This document shows positions 12,848 through 23,476 of a stretch of 64,000 nt of DNA, in pieces. Under the pieces are notes generated by a model. That model saw only the letters and a program-made list of their open reading frames with translations, was not told where the DNA came from and did no database searches. Source of the DNA: Malania oleifera (taxonomy: Eukaryota; Streptophyta; Magnoliopsida; Santalales; Ximeniaceae); the NCBI RefSeq assembly GCF_029873635.1, contig NC_080423.1, positions 98,886,397 through 98,950,396 on the forward strand, written 5' to 3'. Position 1 is the stretch's first letter; every line of letters begins with the position of its first letter. Position numbers and translations under genes: made by a program.

Positions 12848-13000
12848 CGGAGTCGCCACTAACCTTTTAATGTGGTTAGAGCACATGATTACTACCCTAT
12901 TAAGGGTAGAATGAGTCTATGTTACTAGAGTTGGGCTCGGGAGTTCGGTTACGCGAGGGGAAGGTATGAACACCCCCTACGCGCCCGTTCTTACAAACGG
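12848..13000 (-). promoter_or_regulatory. Conserved U5 structural domain of the family B solo LTR
   Basis: Minus-strand order: hairpin 1 CCGTTTGTAAGAACGG (12985-13000), hairpin 2 CTACCCTTAATAGGGTAG (12892-12909), and the primer-site-like core TGGCGACTCCG (12848-12858). The same three elements lie at 44177-44329 and 39060-39213. The role is not known to me; the conservation is direct observation. Confidence 0.7.
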
Positions 13001-13403
13001 TACTTAATTAATTCGAAATTATCCCTAAGTCAATTTAGTAAGCCTTTAGAATTACTCCTCGAGTAAATTTACTAATACACGTACAAAGTAGATAAATAAA
13101 AATAAAAAAAATAAATAAGTAAATAAATAATACAAAAATATATATGAAATATAAATATTTACATATTCCCTCATAACCAAAGGTATGTAAAGCCCGAAGG
13201 CTCATACCACAGCATTAAAATCATAGGGATATACCCACACAAAAATACTTACTAAAATAATACCAAAATATTAGAAATAATGGATATCTCAATACAAAAT
13301 ATAAACATAGGATATAGTTGAAAATTCCATAAATATGTGAAAATAATAGCCCTAATATATTATAATGATAATACATTACCTGTAATAATAATACTACTAT
13401 AAT

Positions 13404-13408
<5 letters not shown>

Positions 13409-13459
<51 letters not shown>
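13409..13459. repeat. (AC)n(TA)n microsatellite
   Basis: About 14 AC units followed by about 10 TA units, inside the AT-rich part of the solo LTR. Confidence 0.95.
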
Positions 13460-15062
13460 CTCATAATATTAATAACACATAAATACCAATTCGATATTAC
13501 AATACCACTTTAATATATATATATCATAACACGTAAATATTAATACTATACCATAATAATACTACTAGACTAATAATACATATATATCATAATTTTACTA
13601 ACTACACAATATGATAATAATGTATCTTAACAAATACATGCAAAAACTCTAACTATAAATAATCAAAACTTTAACATAATACTAATAAAATCCTAATGTT
13701 AACAATAAAGGAAACATGACAACAAATCAAACCCTAAAAGTTAAAGGTAATATAAACAAACATGGAAACAAATAAGACGAACTTATGGAATTAGACAAAC
13801 CCTAAAATAAATATACAATGTCAATCAAACCCGCAATAATATACAATAATATGAAAATAATCAAACGTGAAATAATATGGAAATAAATCAAAAATCCTAA
13901 AAAAAATATGTACTGATAATTTGGAAACATATGAAACCCTAAAGTTGAAATGTGATAATAATATGGAAACACTCATAACCCTAAAATTAATAAACAATTT
14001 ATATAGAGGCAATTAAACCCTAAAAATATTAATAACATGGAAACCAATCAAAACCCTAAAATTAATATTTAAATATACAATAATATATATATGGAAACAA
14101 ATCAATCCTAAAACTAATGTACCAAATGTAATAATAAGTATGGGAGCAACTAATGCAATTATGGAGACAAATCAACCCTAAAAAAAATGCAAAATAATAA
14201 ATATGCAAAAAATTGAAATTATGGAGACAAATCGATCTAAAAATTAACATATAAATATATACAATAATAAATATGGAAGACAACTAATGAAATTAGGAAA
14301 CAATCCAATCCTACAATTAATGTGTAAGCTATACAACATGGAGACAAATCAATTCTAAAATTAGTAGGTAATTATACTAGGGTAAGAAAGAAGTGAAATT
14401 ATAGAAACCAATTTAAACTATTAGTACTACGTGAACAATCGATATGGTGACCCAATACTAAATTATGGTAATAAATCAAATCGAAAATCAATATACCATC
14501 CTAAATATTTAATATCTTACACATAGTAATAAAAACATGATAATAACTTTACACATGATATAACAAATAAAAAAAACCTACTTTGATAATACATCATAGA
14601 CACAATGTATATTTGAATATTTAATTATAAAACAAATAATATAACAATAAGAGAAAAACCCTAAATATGAATATACTATTTACTAAATAATATATGACAA
14701 CAAGAAAAGGAAAACTTTAACAATAATATTCAATCAATCGTAATACTACTTATTTAACATATATACAGTTCAAAATTTAAAAATTGAAACTAGCCTTAAC
14801 AAATAAAAAGGAAACCTACAAAAATGAGAGAAAACCAATTAGTATTTATAATGAATGCTACAAAAAAAAAAAAAAAAAAAATCTAAACAAATTTCACAAC
14901 GATAAAATAAAACCGGTAATAACAATATTAAATCACAAAATATATACAACTAAACAATATAAACTACTTAAAGCAAGCGACCAATATTCACAACAAATAC
15001 AAAAAATAAATAAATAAATAAACTTACCACAATATTCAATATTGAATTCTACAATGACAAGA

Positions 15063-15572
15063 TTAGACATACAACCATATGAATATTAATAAAAAACCTT
15101 TCAATAACAATTTAAATATATAGAACAGGGATAAAATAAAGAAAAATTTAAGCTTTAAAACATAAGGTAAGTGTGTGTGCATGTGAAAGCAGATGAGCTT
15201 ACAGTAGAGGAACTTTACCAGAGACTTACCTGTATGTATGAGGATGTGGGCGCGAAGGAGGGACGCCAGAGATGATGGCTGGAATAGAGGGGTTGGTTCC
15301 GGTTTTGGCTGGAGAAGCTCTGCTCGTGATCTGCAGGGGTTGCTATGGTGGTGCTCTGTGTCTGCTGGCGCGAGTGGTGGCAGTGAGCAAGGAGCGGCGG
15401 CGGGAACTCCTCTTCTGCTGGTGCGGCTGTGGAGGATTATCGGTGCAGGGGATCTGCTGGTGGAGCAGACGGCCAGGATGAGGGGCGACGGTGGCGACGT
15501 GGATGATGACGGAACTGCTGGGTTATTGCTCCTACAGCCGCTACTGAGTCTTCTGTGTGCAGCGGTGCTCAC
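15063..15572 (-). other. GC-rich LTR leader with an open frame, probably non-coding
   Basis: A 169-codon open frame rich in Ser, Pro, Arg and Ala lies just downstream (minus sense) of the LTR TATA box, within a GC-rich patch at about 15240-15760. The other family B LTR has a similar patch and frame at 42251-42760. The two proteins look alike in composition rather than in alignable sequence, and I recognise no domain. It is most likely transcribed R/U5 leader. A family-specific leader peptide cannot be excluded. Confidence 0.4.
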
Positions 15573-15833
15573 GACGGCTTCTTAGAGGATGGTGTTGGAG
15601 GTTGGAGAGCTGTGACAGAGGGAGTCTTCGGCTGCTTCTGTGCTAGAGTTGACAGATGGTGGTCTGCAGTGCTGTGGCCGGAGTTGGAAGGTTGGAACAA
15701 GAATAGAGAAAAGAGTGAAGGAGAGAATGAGAGCAGGGGAAGAAGAAGCTAGAGAAGCGGAATCAAAAGGAGGCTTTTTTTTTCTTGGCTTTGGCTTCTC
15801 CCCCGTGTGTGTTTGTGCTGTGCGCCCGCCCCC

Positions 15834-15841
15834 CTTTTATA
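15834..15841 (-). promoter_or_regulatory. Probable TATA box of the family B solo LTR
   Basis: TATAAAAG on the minus strand at the junction between AT-rich U3 and the GC-rich leader. The counterpart in the other family B LTR is near 41838-41845. Confidence 0.6.
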
Positions 15842-16270
15842 AAAATTTTGCCAATCCTAGCACCCCCTTCTTTTCCTTTTTTCATTTTTTCATTTTTTAT
15901 TTTTTATATTTTTATAGTAATAATAGATATGGTAATAATGATAATAAATAAAAATAATAATAATTAGTAAATAAAGTAATAATAATAATATTAAAAGCAA
16001 TAAATAGAAAAAATAATAAAAATAATAATAAAGTAATAATAATATATGAAAATAGTAATAATAATAATAATAAATATATCCAAAATAATAATAGTAAAGT
16101 AATACTAATAATACTATTGGTAATAAATACTAATAAATAAAAATGATTATAAGAAAATAAAAATACTAATAATAATAATAATAATAAGGTAATAATAATA
16201 ATAATGAAAATAATAAGAGGAGACCCCTTGTTCTATTTGGTTAGGGCAAAAATAGGGTGTCTACAGCCAT

Positions 16271-17239
16271 ATTTCTCTGCTAGCCTCCACATGGCGCTTG
16301 ATAGCCTCCTTGGTACGGTACGGTCTAGGAGCAGGAGCGATATCTGGTGGTAAAGGGTAGTCTCACACCATATGTCCCTATCTACCGTAGCGATAGTAGA
16401 CAGCTCATCCCAGTCGACACTCTCCCCAGTACTTCCTATCTCCGTTCATTGCCATAGTTTCCTATTCTCCACTAACCCTACCTAGGACCCTGCTGATAGC
16501 CTAAAGATGTAGATCTCTTCTTCTATCCTCGATCCTCTACATCCATACACTCACCGACCTCTGCCAAGGCTGCTCTGTTGACTAACTCAGCAAAATCCTA
16601 AATCTTTAGCACTACCACCTGCTTGTATATGCTTCTCCTCAATCCTCTTTCAAATTGCCTTGTCTTCTTTATCTCATCAGGAGCAATATACGGAGCGAAG
16701 CTAGAAAGCTCTATAAATCGCGCCGCATACTACTGAACTGACAATTGTTCCTACTTCAGACTCGGGAACTCTTTTACTTTAGCCTCCTTAACAGTAGTTG
16801 GGAAATGTTTGTCAAAGAATAATTTTTTAAATCGGGCCCATGTCATTGCTATCGGTGTTATCCTCTGCTGCTCCAGAAGTCTCACAGCAATCCACCACCT
16901 CTCGGCCTCTCCTATCAGTTTATAGGTGGCGAAGAGGACCCTTTGTTCCTCCGTACACTGTAGTATAGCCAGGACTTTCTTTATCTCCTATATGCAATTT
17001 TCAACAGCTGCAGGATCAGCTCCTCCTGAAAATACCAAAGGATTCATCTTGGTAAACTTCTTTATAGTGCACCCACGGCCTGCAGACGGACCTCCCTACT
17101 CTCTGAAGCTCCTAGTGATTTCAGTCATAACTTGTTGAGCCACGCTACGTAGTACTGCGTCGGAATAAATCTCACATGCACTCGAGGGCCTTGCTCCATC
17201 ACTGTCACTCACATGAGCACTACCTCCTCCTAGATCCAT
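16271..17239 (-). pseudogene. Chromovirus gag relic
   Basis: The minus-strand frame opens MDLGGGSAHVSDSDG at 17239, about 290 bases downstream of the primer site. Recognisable capsid phrases are FTKMNPLVFSGGADP, AERWWIAVRLL, WARFKKLFFDKHFP and [15 protein letters not shown]. In-frame stops interrupt it. Its 3' end is cut by the solo LTR at 16265; the continuation resumes at 12766 (MAPARFFALT). The nucleocapsid zinc knuckle is not clearly visible. Confidence 0.85.
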
Positions 17240-17527
17240 CCTGAAAACAATAAACATAACTTAAGAATCCTATACTTATAACTTACACACGTAACATAGT
17301 TCCTTATCCTAACTTCCTCATTTCATTCCTAACTCTAGTCCTACTTTCTAGGAACAAAACCCGACAATAGTTTACTATGATTTTCCTGAAATCGTTACTT
17401 TAGGAAAAATATAGAAACCACCACGAAAGTCCTGCCTCTAGACTATAGAACAAAACTTCAAATTATTTTCCTATACTCTGGTATTGTTTCTACTGCACTC
17501 TAAAGTCTACAGAACCTAGCAACCTAG

Positions 17528-17539
17528 GCTCTGATACCA
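17528..17539 (-). other. Primer binding site of the chromovirus (initiator tRNA-Met)
   Basis: Minus strand TGGTATCAGAGC, complementary to the 3' end of plant initiator tRNA-Met, lies three bases from the 5' LTR end at 17543. It fixes the orientation of the element. 17240-17527 is the untranslated leader. Confidence 0.88.
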
Positions 17540-17555
17540 AACTATAAGGACCTTC

Positions 17556-17557
<2 letters not shown>

Positions 17558-17614
<57 letters not shown>
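17558..17614. repeat. (TTA)n microsatellite in LTR
   Basis: About 18 tta units. The 3' LTR copy (4724-4740) has only a few, so the tract expanded after insertion. Confidence 0.95.
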
Positions 17615-17615
<1 letters not shown>

Positions 17616-18589
17616 TCCGATGATAATAAAATCGATATAATAAATCTAGCAGATCATAATCAACCTGAACCCGTGGGTATCAGGGATACATCAGAAATGC
17701 AACACGGAAGCTTAAGCAGTAGGAAACATAATATCATATACATCTCAAAGTACCATTCAACATAATACCAGAGTTACTACATCCATTGTAAAGTATATAC
17801 AATCCAAAAGAGTACTAGGGTCTCCTTCCGCAAAATCCATCTGACCCTATCAAAATACTTACCCTTCAAAAAGGGTAGATTAGCTGTAACTACCTTTGTG
17901 GAGCTTTATCCACTCTCCTATTTAGGGCTCTTGAAATGCTCATATAATTTGGGGTGAGACACCTCTCAATAAGGGAAAATAAACTAATACCAGTGTGTGG
18001 CAACATGAGTTTTTTTTTTTCTATGTTATACGTAAAAACCATACATCAACATATTTGATAATAAGGACCATATATTGTTTGGGAAAACATATATAATCAT
18101 AACATGACAGAACATACTAGATTTTCATAAACATCATTCATCTCATATGATAATAATACAAACACAACCCTAGAAGGTTAGCTGGCTGGTGTCATGTCTT
18201 ACGCCCATATGATTGGGTTGTGTGACCCAAAGGCGGGACCTAACAATGGCTGGCCGACCACTGTCAAGTCAAAAGTACAATCTGTAAGTACGATGGGTCT
18301 GCCAGGCAACAACGCTTCAATAAATCACATCGACTATCCATCCTCACGTTGTCCCGTATGACAACGATAACATAAATATCACAATGATCGTGATCACATA
18401 GCTACGGTACCGTACTCGTGTAAGCCTAAACCAAGCCAACCAGGTTCTAATAACATATAACATATCTCAAATTGTGATACATTTCTATTCCATAATAATA
18501 ATTGTCAAATCAATATCATTACATCACAGTTCATACATAATGTAAATATCATCGGTTTTTACGCTGACATTTCGTATTTTATCAATCAC

Positions 18590-18780
18590 GGCCCGTACGC
18601 CGTATCATATATCAAATAATAGGCTCTGCTTGTACGCTGGCATATCATATAAACTCTTGGTCGTACACCAGTATACCATGTAAAAAGCTCGGCCTGTATG
18701 CCAACATATCATATGAGAACATCCTTGGCCCATATGCCGGTATATCATATAAACTCTCGGCCCGTACGCCGGTATATAAT
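18590..18780. repeat. Tandem array of about 35 bp (5' LTR copy)
   Basis: Repeats of CCCGTACGCCGGTATATCAT and decayed variants, collinear with 5740-5935. Confidence 0.75.
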
Positions 18781-18956
18781 ATTAAAACTATGTATCATTT
18801 AACATTTTCTCAGAAAATAGTAATTCATAATAAACACTACTCATGCCACACAACATGGGTATTATACATATTTAAAACATATTGTCATTTACAGCAGTAT
18901 TTCCCAAACATAATGCATATATACATATTCATTTTCCTGAAATCAAATGCTGTAAG

Positions 18957-18957
<1 letters not shown>

Positions 18958-18996
<39 letters not shown>
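18958..18996. repeat. (TA)n microsatellite
   Basis: About 18 TA units inside the chromovirus 5' LTR; the 3' LTR lacks the expansion. Confidence 0.95.
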
Positions 18997-18998
<2 letters not shown>

Positions 18999-19398
18999 TA
19001 AAACAACTAGTTTAGTTTATTTCCTTACCTGATTCCTGAAAAGCCCCTAAAATAATCAGTTCTGCACCCGCAGGGTTTCCCATTCAATACCCTGAAAGCA
19101 ACATCTCCTAGAACTAAACTTTAGTATTTCTTTGTGTACAAGATTTCCTATAACTATGGTAAAGCCAAATTTTGAATAAAAAGTCTTACCTTGAATCTGG
19201 GATGAATTCCAAACTAGCCACACCGACGATACACTTCAGCAGTCTTGTAGAGAATTTCCCCAGAAGTGTTATGGCAGCTTCGGATCATTGATCCAAGGAA
19301 AAACAGACCCAAAAAACTAGAAAGAAGGATGAAGAACTGAAGAGGAGAGAGAAAGGAAAGTCTGCGTTAAATTTTCGGCCAAAAATGAAGTTTAGTCA

Positions 19399-19406
19399 TA
19401 TTTATA
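19399..19406 (-). promoter_or_regulatory. TATA box of the chromovirus 5' LTR
   Basis: TATAAATA on the minus strand next to the CGTCGACGA cluster. This is the promoter position for the element's own transcript. Confidence 0.68.
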
Positions 19407-19414
19407 CACTGGCA

Positions 19415-19605
19415 TTCGTCGATGAGCCACGTAACCTCATCGACGAGGTCAAGAAGGACGTTCGTTGATGAATGTTTGTTTCTCGTCGACGAAATTCAGA
19501 GATGGGAAAAACAGCCTCTCGGTATTTTCTCGTCGACGAGACATGTCCTCGTCGACGAGCCCCTCATATGTTCTCGTCGATGAATCCCCTGTATTCGTCG
19601 ACGAG
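19415..19605. repeat. CGTCGACGA palindrome cluster (5' LTR copy)
   Basis: About eight copies of TCGTCGACGA or variants with CG to TG/CA changes. They lie immediately upstream (minus sense) of the TATA box, as promoter elements would. Confidence 0.87.
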
Positions 19606-19685
19606 GTCATGTTTAATTCCCCAATTTTAATTTTTTTGTCTCCTTCTCCCATTATTAAATTATGAAAATTATCCAGGTCTCTACA

Positions 19686-20850
19686 ATTGCAGCCAGATTG
19701 CCTTTCCATACCGTCAAGATTCCACCTTTGGACTTTTAATTAAAGCCATTACAATCCAAAGTGCCAAGAGATATTAAACTCTTTCTCAACTTAGGTATAT
19801 GTCTTACATTACACATTGTTCTTACAACACCATCAAAAATTTTTATCTTTACATTTCCCATGCTAATGATCTTGCAAGAAGCATCATTACCCATAAGAAC
19901 TAATCTAGAATTTACTAACCTGTAAGTGCTAAACCAGTCCTTGTTTGGAGTCATGTGATAAGAAAATGCCGAGTCAAGTATCTAAGAGTCTGTTAGATTA
20001 TCTGATTCCACTAAAACTGATAGAACATCACCATCCACTGAATCTTCTTCTCAAACAACATTCACAAATTTTGAAATCCCCTTATGCTTTTCAGCATGTC
20101 CCTTTTTCCAATCTGGACACTTCGGCTTCACATGCTCCTTTTTACCGCATTTATAACACCAGATTTCCTTCTTCTTCTTGGATTGATTTTGGGATTTTTG
20201 ATTAGACCCATTTTTAAACTTTCCTTCGCCTCGCTCATTACTACCCTTTACCACAAGTCATTCCCCTTCATCACATATCTTCAACCTTTGACGAAGATTT
20301 AACAAGACACTTGTTACCTCTTCAAGATCAAAAGTTTCTTTTCCCTGCGTAAAAGTGGTCACAAGATTTTCATAGGTATGATCCGAGGGCAAAGAATTTA
20401 ACAGCATCAAAGCCTTATCGTCCTCATCAAAGTTTACATCAACTCCCATCAAATCACTTATGATTTGTTTGAAAGCATCGATGTGTTGATCTAGACTTGA
20501 TCCTTCAACCATCTTAAGCCAATATAGATGCTACTTAAGAAAAAGTTGTTATTGAGGGATTTAGACATGTACCGACTTTCTAACTTTTGGCAGATAGCCG
20601 CTGGAGAATCCTCCTCCATCACCCGATAGAGAACTTCATCGGCCAAACACAAGCATATTGCAGATGTTGCCTTTGCTTTCAAATCTACCCATGTCGCCTC
20701 ATCCATTCCTTCTGGTTGAGTATCAAACAAAGCCTTAGCCATTCCTTGTTGGACAAGAATGTCTTTCACTCTCCTCTGCTATAAACCGAAGTTTCCAGTT
20801 CCATCAAATTTGACAATGTCAAGTCTTACAAAAGACAATCTCGATGCCAT
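19686..20850 (-). pseudogene. Ty1/Copia (Tork-like) gag and protease fragment
   Basis: From right to left on the minus strand: capsid phrases VKDILVQQGMAKALF, ICLCLADEVLYRVMEE, KLESRYMSKSL, LLNSLPSDHTYENLVTTF. Next is an intact CX2CX4HX4C knuckle (CYKCGKKEHVKPKC, near 20150), then a protease/pre-integrase region (FSTYRLVNSRLVLMGN, LRKSLISLGTLDCNGF). Frameshifts and stops separate these blocks. Continues at 4706 after the chromovirus insertion. Confidence 0.87.
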
Positions 20851-20860
20851 AACAACAATT

Positions 20861-20872
20861 GCTCTAATACCA
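20861..20872 (-). other. Primer binding site of the Tork-like Copia element
   Basis: Minus strand TGGTATTAGAGC, one base off the initiator tRNA-Met complement, between the LTR end (about 20876) and the gag start. Confidence 0.75.
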
Positions 20873-20875
20873 ATC

Positions 20876-21600
20876 TGTTGTGATATGGATCATATAACGA
20901 AGATGCATAACGAAAATAAACAACAACAAGTAAATAACACACAAGTAGAACAAGAACACAAATATTTACGTGGTTTGGAAAAGCCTTCATCCACGGAAGC
21001 AATGGCACACAAATTTTACTATGGAAATCACAATGTACATAATACACTTCTCAAATGATCACTCTATCTTCAATATATGCTCTGAACAACATATAGATAA
21101 TCCCTTGGAGGTTTCCCCCCGTTCGCTAACCACCCAACATTCAAAAATTCAAAATTTTAGAAAAATTGCCGCAGCCCAGGTGCTATTCGTCGACGAGTAC
21201 GGGGCTTTGTCAATGATCCACAGAAACCAATTCATCGACGAGAACAGGCTTTCGTCTACAAATCCAGAACTCTAAACTTTTCCTTCTCTCGGTACTTTCT
21301 CGTCGACGATTTCAGAACCTTCATCGACGACTCTTTGCTGTCCACTCGTCGACGAACACGAGGCATTCATCGATGACTCGTTGTTGTCCACTCATCGATG
21401 AACACATGGCATTCGTCTATGAGCTCTGCTATGCTGTCCCTTTATGTTTTTCCCTCTTCCTTCTTTGCTTATGAAAACCAAAGTATAAGAGCCACAAATA
21501 ACATTAGTAATCCTAATTATTTAGGAGTACCCTGTCCAATTGTAGCCATAGAAAGGACAGTCTTAGCAATGGTCATAAAAATTTTCTAGGCTTAAATCTA
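20876..21600 (-). repeat. 5' LTR of the Tork-like Copia element (outer end uncertain)
   Basis: The inner end TGTTGTGATATGG (plus strand) is close to the primer site. The phrase ACGTGGTTTGGAAAAGCC is typical of this group's LTRs. The outer end and target site cannot be set, because the 3' LTR is not in the window. The LTR contains a CGTCGACGA cluster at 21188-21420. Confidence 0.6.
21188..21420. repeat. CGTCGACGA palindrome cluster in a Copia LTR
   Basis: Seven to nine copies of TCGTCGACGA and decayed forms. The context CTCTCGGTACTTTCTCGTCG is almost the same as CTCTCGGTATTTTCTCGTCG in the chromovirus LTR (about 19516). Confidence 0.83.
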
Positions 21601-22135
21601 GGGAAGGAGCTCGAAGGGGTTTGATATGGAGAATGGGCTGGTTGTGTAACCAAATATAATGAATCTCTCTATAGACCCAAAAGCAGCTCTTTCTAGCCTT
21701 GGGTCATGGAGATCACCTGCATCGCTTGCTTATAGTATGACACTAATTTCTACTTCCTATACTCTCACAATCAAACTCATCAAATGACAACACTAATATC
21801 ACAATAAGAAATAGCAATGCCATGCGAGTATTCAGAACATTTTATTTAAACAGAATGATTATTAAAAAACTAAAATTATATCTAATAGCAAGTACACAAT
21901 AACTAGCCATGCACAGAGCCAATAAAAAAGGATTAAACAAACAATCCAACAACTAAAATAGCCCTCCTAGTGACAAACATAATACATTGGAAATAGGGAA
22001 GCAGATTACAATGTAGAAAAAAAATGTAAAAACGATGGAAATAAGAAAGAAACAAATATGTCTGTGAAAGTTCACCCAGTTGGGTACTTGGATCCAAGTA
22101 ATCACCCATGTAACTACGGAGAATGACATGCACAA
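21601..22135. other. Spacer without recognised genes
   Basis: AT-rich sequence between the Copia LTR and the relic kinase exon. It may include the relic's 3' flank. No feature seen. Confidence 0.4.
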
Positions 22136-22445
22136 TGATGGCCTTCCAATTGTCAGTTCTTGGGAAACTTGACATATTTTGGTTGAAATTGAGGACTAGG
22201 GTGAAAACATGCAAATGCTAGCTTCATGACAGAACCACTTTATCTTCAACCTCACTCGTAGGCGGTGATAGGTGTTATTGTACCACGTCCTTCAGCAGTA
22301 TATGACAAGCAGACGACGACAATAGGGAGGAGATGAGATTGCCCAAGTTCATTCCCATATTTGCTTTGACTAATATCACTCCAAAGTTATAAACATCACA
22401 CTTCCTTGTCATTTCCATTGTGTAAGCAAGGTCCGAAAAAAGATC
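22136..22445 (-). pseudogene. Relic of the last exon of an LRR receptor kinase
   Basis: Minus-strand translation gives DLAYTMEMTRKCDVYNFGVI, then LISSLLSSSACHILLKDVV. This parallels exon 2 of the intact-looking kinase at 30856-31241. A stop follows LLKDVVQ, where the intact copy reads [11 protein letters not shown] frameshift precedes the end (FPRTDNWKAIIV). The splice acceptor AG expected before the first codon reads CGG. No kinase first exon is found upstream, so only the 3' end remains. Confidence 0.82.
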
Positions 22446-22825
22446 CTTCAAGTCATCCTTTTTGCTTGATATCACCATTACTCAAGTACATTGAGCTACA
22501 ATCCGCCTAAATCATATCCAACTTTAGGATACATGAAGCATGGACATTTTGGTTATTATGACATGTAGTAAGATCGATAAAATTTCATCAAGAAAATTAT
22601 ATTGATGCGAGGGTGATATTGGTAACTACCTACAAAACCAAGCACAAGAAAAGTAATTCATAAGCAGTTTAATAAAGAGTTGGGGCCAAATAATGCGAGA
22701 GTGACATGTAGTAGAATTGATAACCTTAGTTCCCTTATAGCTAACGACTAACAATTAGGGCCAAATGTACTAATAAATTTGACGTACTATAAATATTTTT
22801 CATAAGCAGCTATACCATGCATTTC

Positions 22826-22896
<71 letters not shown>

Positions 22897-23098
22897 TTTT
22901 GTGTTTATAAAAATTGAGGGTTGAGACTCATTATGATAAAGAAGAGGAGAGAATACACAACCAATATGTCTTCATTATTAATAAAAATTTTAATTATGAA
23001 TCTCCTTTATCTGTCTCCAGTTATTTGACACAAATATGCTTTTGATTTTGTTTTTGGGAGATTTTGTAGGTTCAAAGTTGAAATTTAGCAGTATTGTA
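22446..23098. other. Spacer with a (TTA)n microsatellite
   Basis: AT-rich sequence upstream (minus sense) of the relic exon, probably intron and flank. It holds about 22 tta units at 22826-22892. The Copia element inserted at 23099-23103. Confidence 0.5.
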
Positions 23099-23103
23099 GG
23101 AGG

Positions 23104-23476
23104 TGATGGGTGGAGAGGAACACTCAGTCACTGGTTGTGACTGAAACTCAATGAGGATAAATTCAAGAACAATTTATTTCAATCAGAAACAAACAATGCA
23201 CAGAGGAAGCAACTCTCATTTCTTTCTCTCTCACTGGCTTTACACTCTCAACACACCACACTTACAATGCACACACACTCACCTATTTATAGCAATTACA
23301 GAAACCAAATAATCAACAATGGTGGGAATTTAAACTTCAATGATTGTGGCTGGTTTGGTAAGGTTGGTGGCCAAATCTTGCTTAACTTCAATGGAGGTGG
23401 GCTGCTGGTTGATGAAGCTGCTGCAGTCAAATTTTTTTTGCCACCGTCCCACTGTTCTCAAGTTTAATCTTCAACA
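23104..23476 (-). repeat. 3' LTR of the young Copia element
   Basis: 373 bp, TG..CA ends. TATAAATA (minus) at 23284-23291. The RNase H stop codon lies at its inner edge, near 23464. Confidence 0.95.

Larger units (their letters stand above)
12767..16265 (-). mobile_element. Solo LTR of family B (Tat/Ogre-like), 3.5 kb
   Basis: Plus-strand termini are TGTCGCAACATCCC at 12767 and GGGTGTCTACA at 16265. On the minus strand this gives TGTAGACACCCTATTTTTG..., as at 41193, and an end in GCGACA. It is flanked by a perfect 5-bp duplication gccat (12762-12766, 16266-16270), so it is a complete solo LTR. It separates the chromovirus gag from pol. Contents from the minus-strand 5' end: an AAT-rich tract, a TATA box, a GC-rich leader, a long AT-rich tract, then the conserved U5 hairpins and a primer-site-like core near 12848. 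Internal sequence was probably lost by LTR-LTR recombination. Confidence 0.9.
4707..19685 (-). mobile_element. Decayed Ty3/gypsy chromovirus (Tekay/Del-like), interrupted by two solo LTRs
   Basis: The element has two LTRs (17543-19685 as 5', 4707-9091 as 3') ending TG..CA with mutations. It has an initiator-Met tRNA primer site beside the 5' LTR, a polypurine tract beside the 3' LTR, and gag and pol relics between them. The flanking 5-bp duplication is attac (4702-4706) and attgc (19686-19690), one transition apart. It sits inside a Copia element. A Copia solo LTR (6284-8551) and a family B solo LTR (12767-16265) inserted into it later. Coding parts are full of stops and frameshifts, so it cannot move by itself. 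Confidence 0.88.
17543..19685 (-). repeat. 5' LTR of the chromovirus, 2.1 kb
   Basis: Left end TATAAGGACC is a mutated TGTAACGACC; the right end is CTCTACA at 19685. It carries a TTA microsatellite (about 17560-17614), a tandem array (18590-18780), a TA microsatellite (18960-18996), a TATA box and the CGTCGACGA cluster. It is collinear with the 3' LTR apart from the solo Copia LTR in the latter and microsatellite length. Confidence 0.87.
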
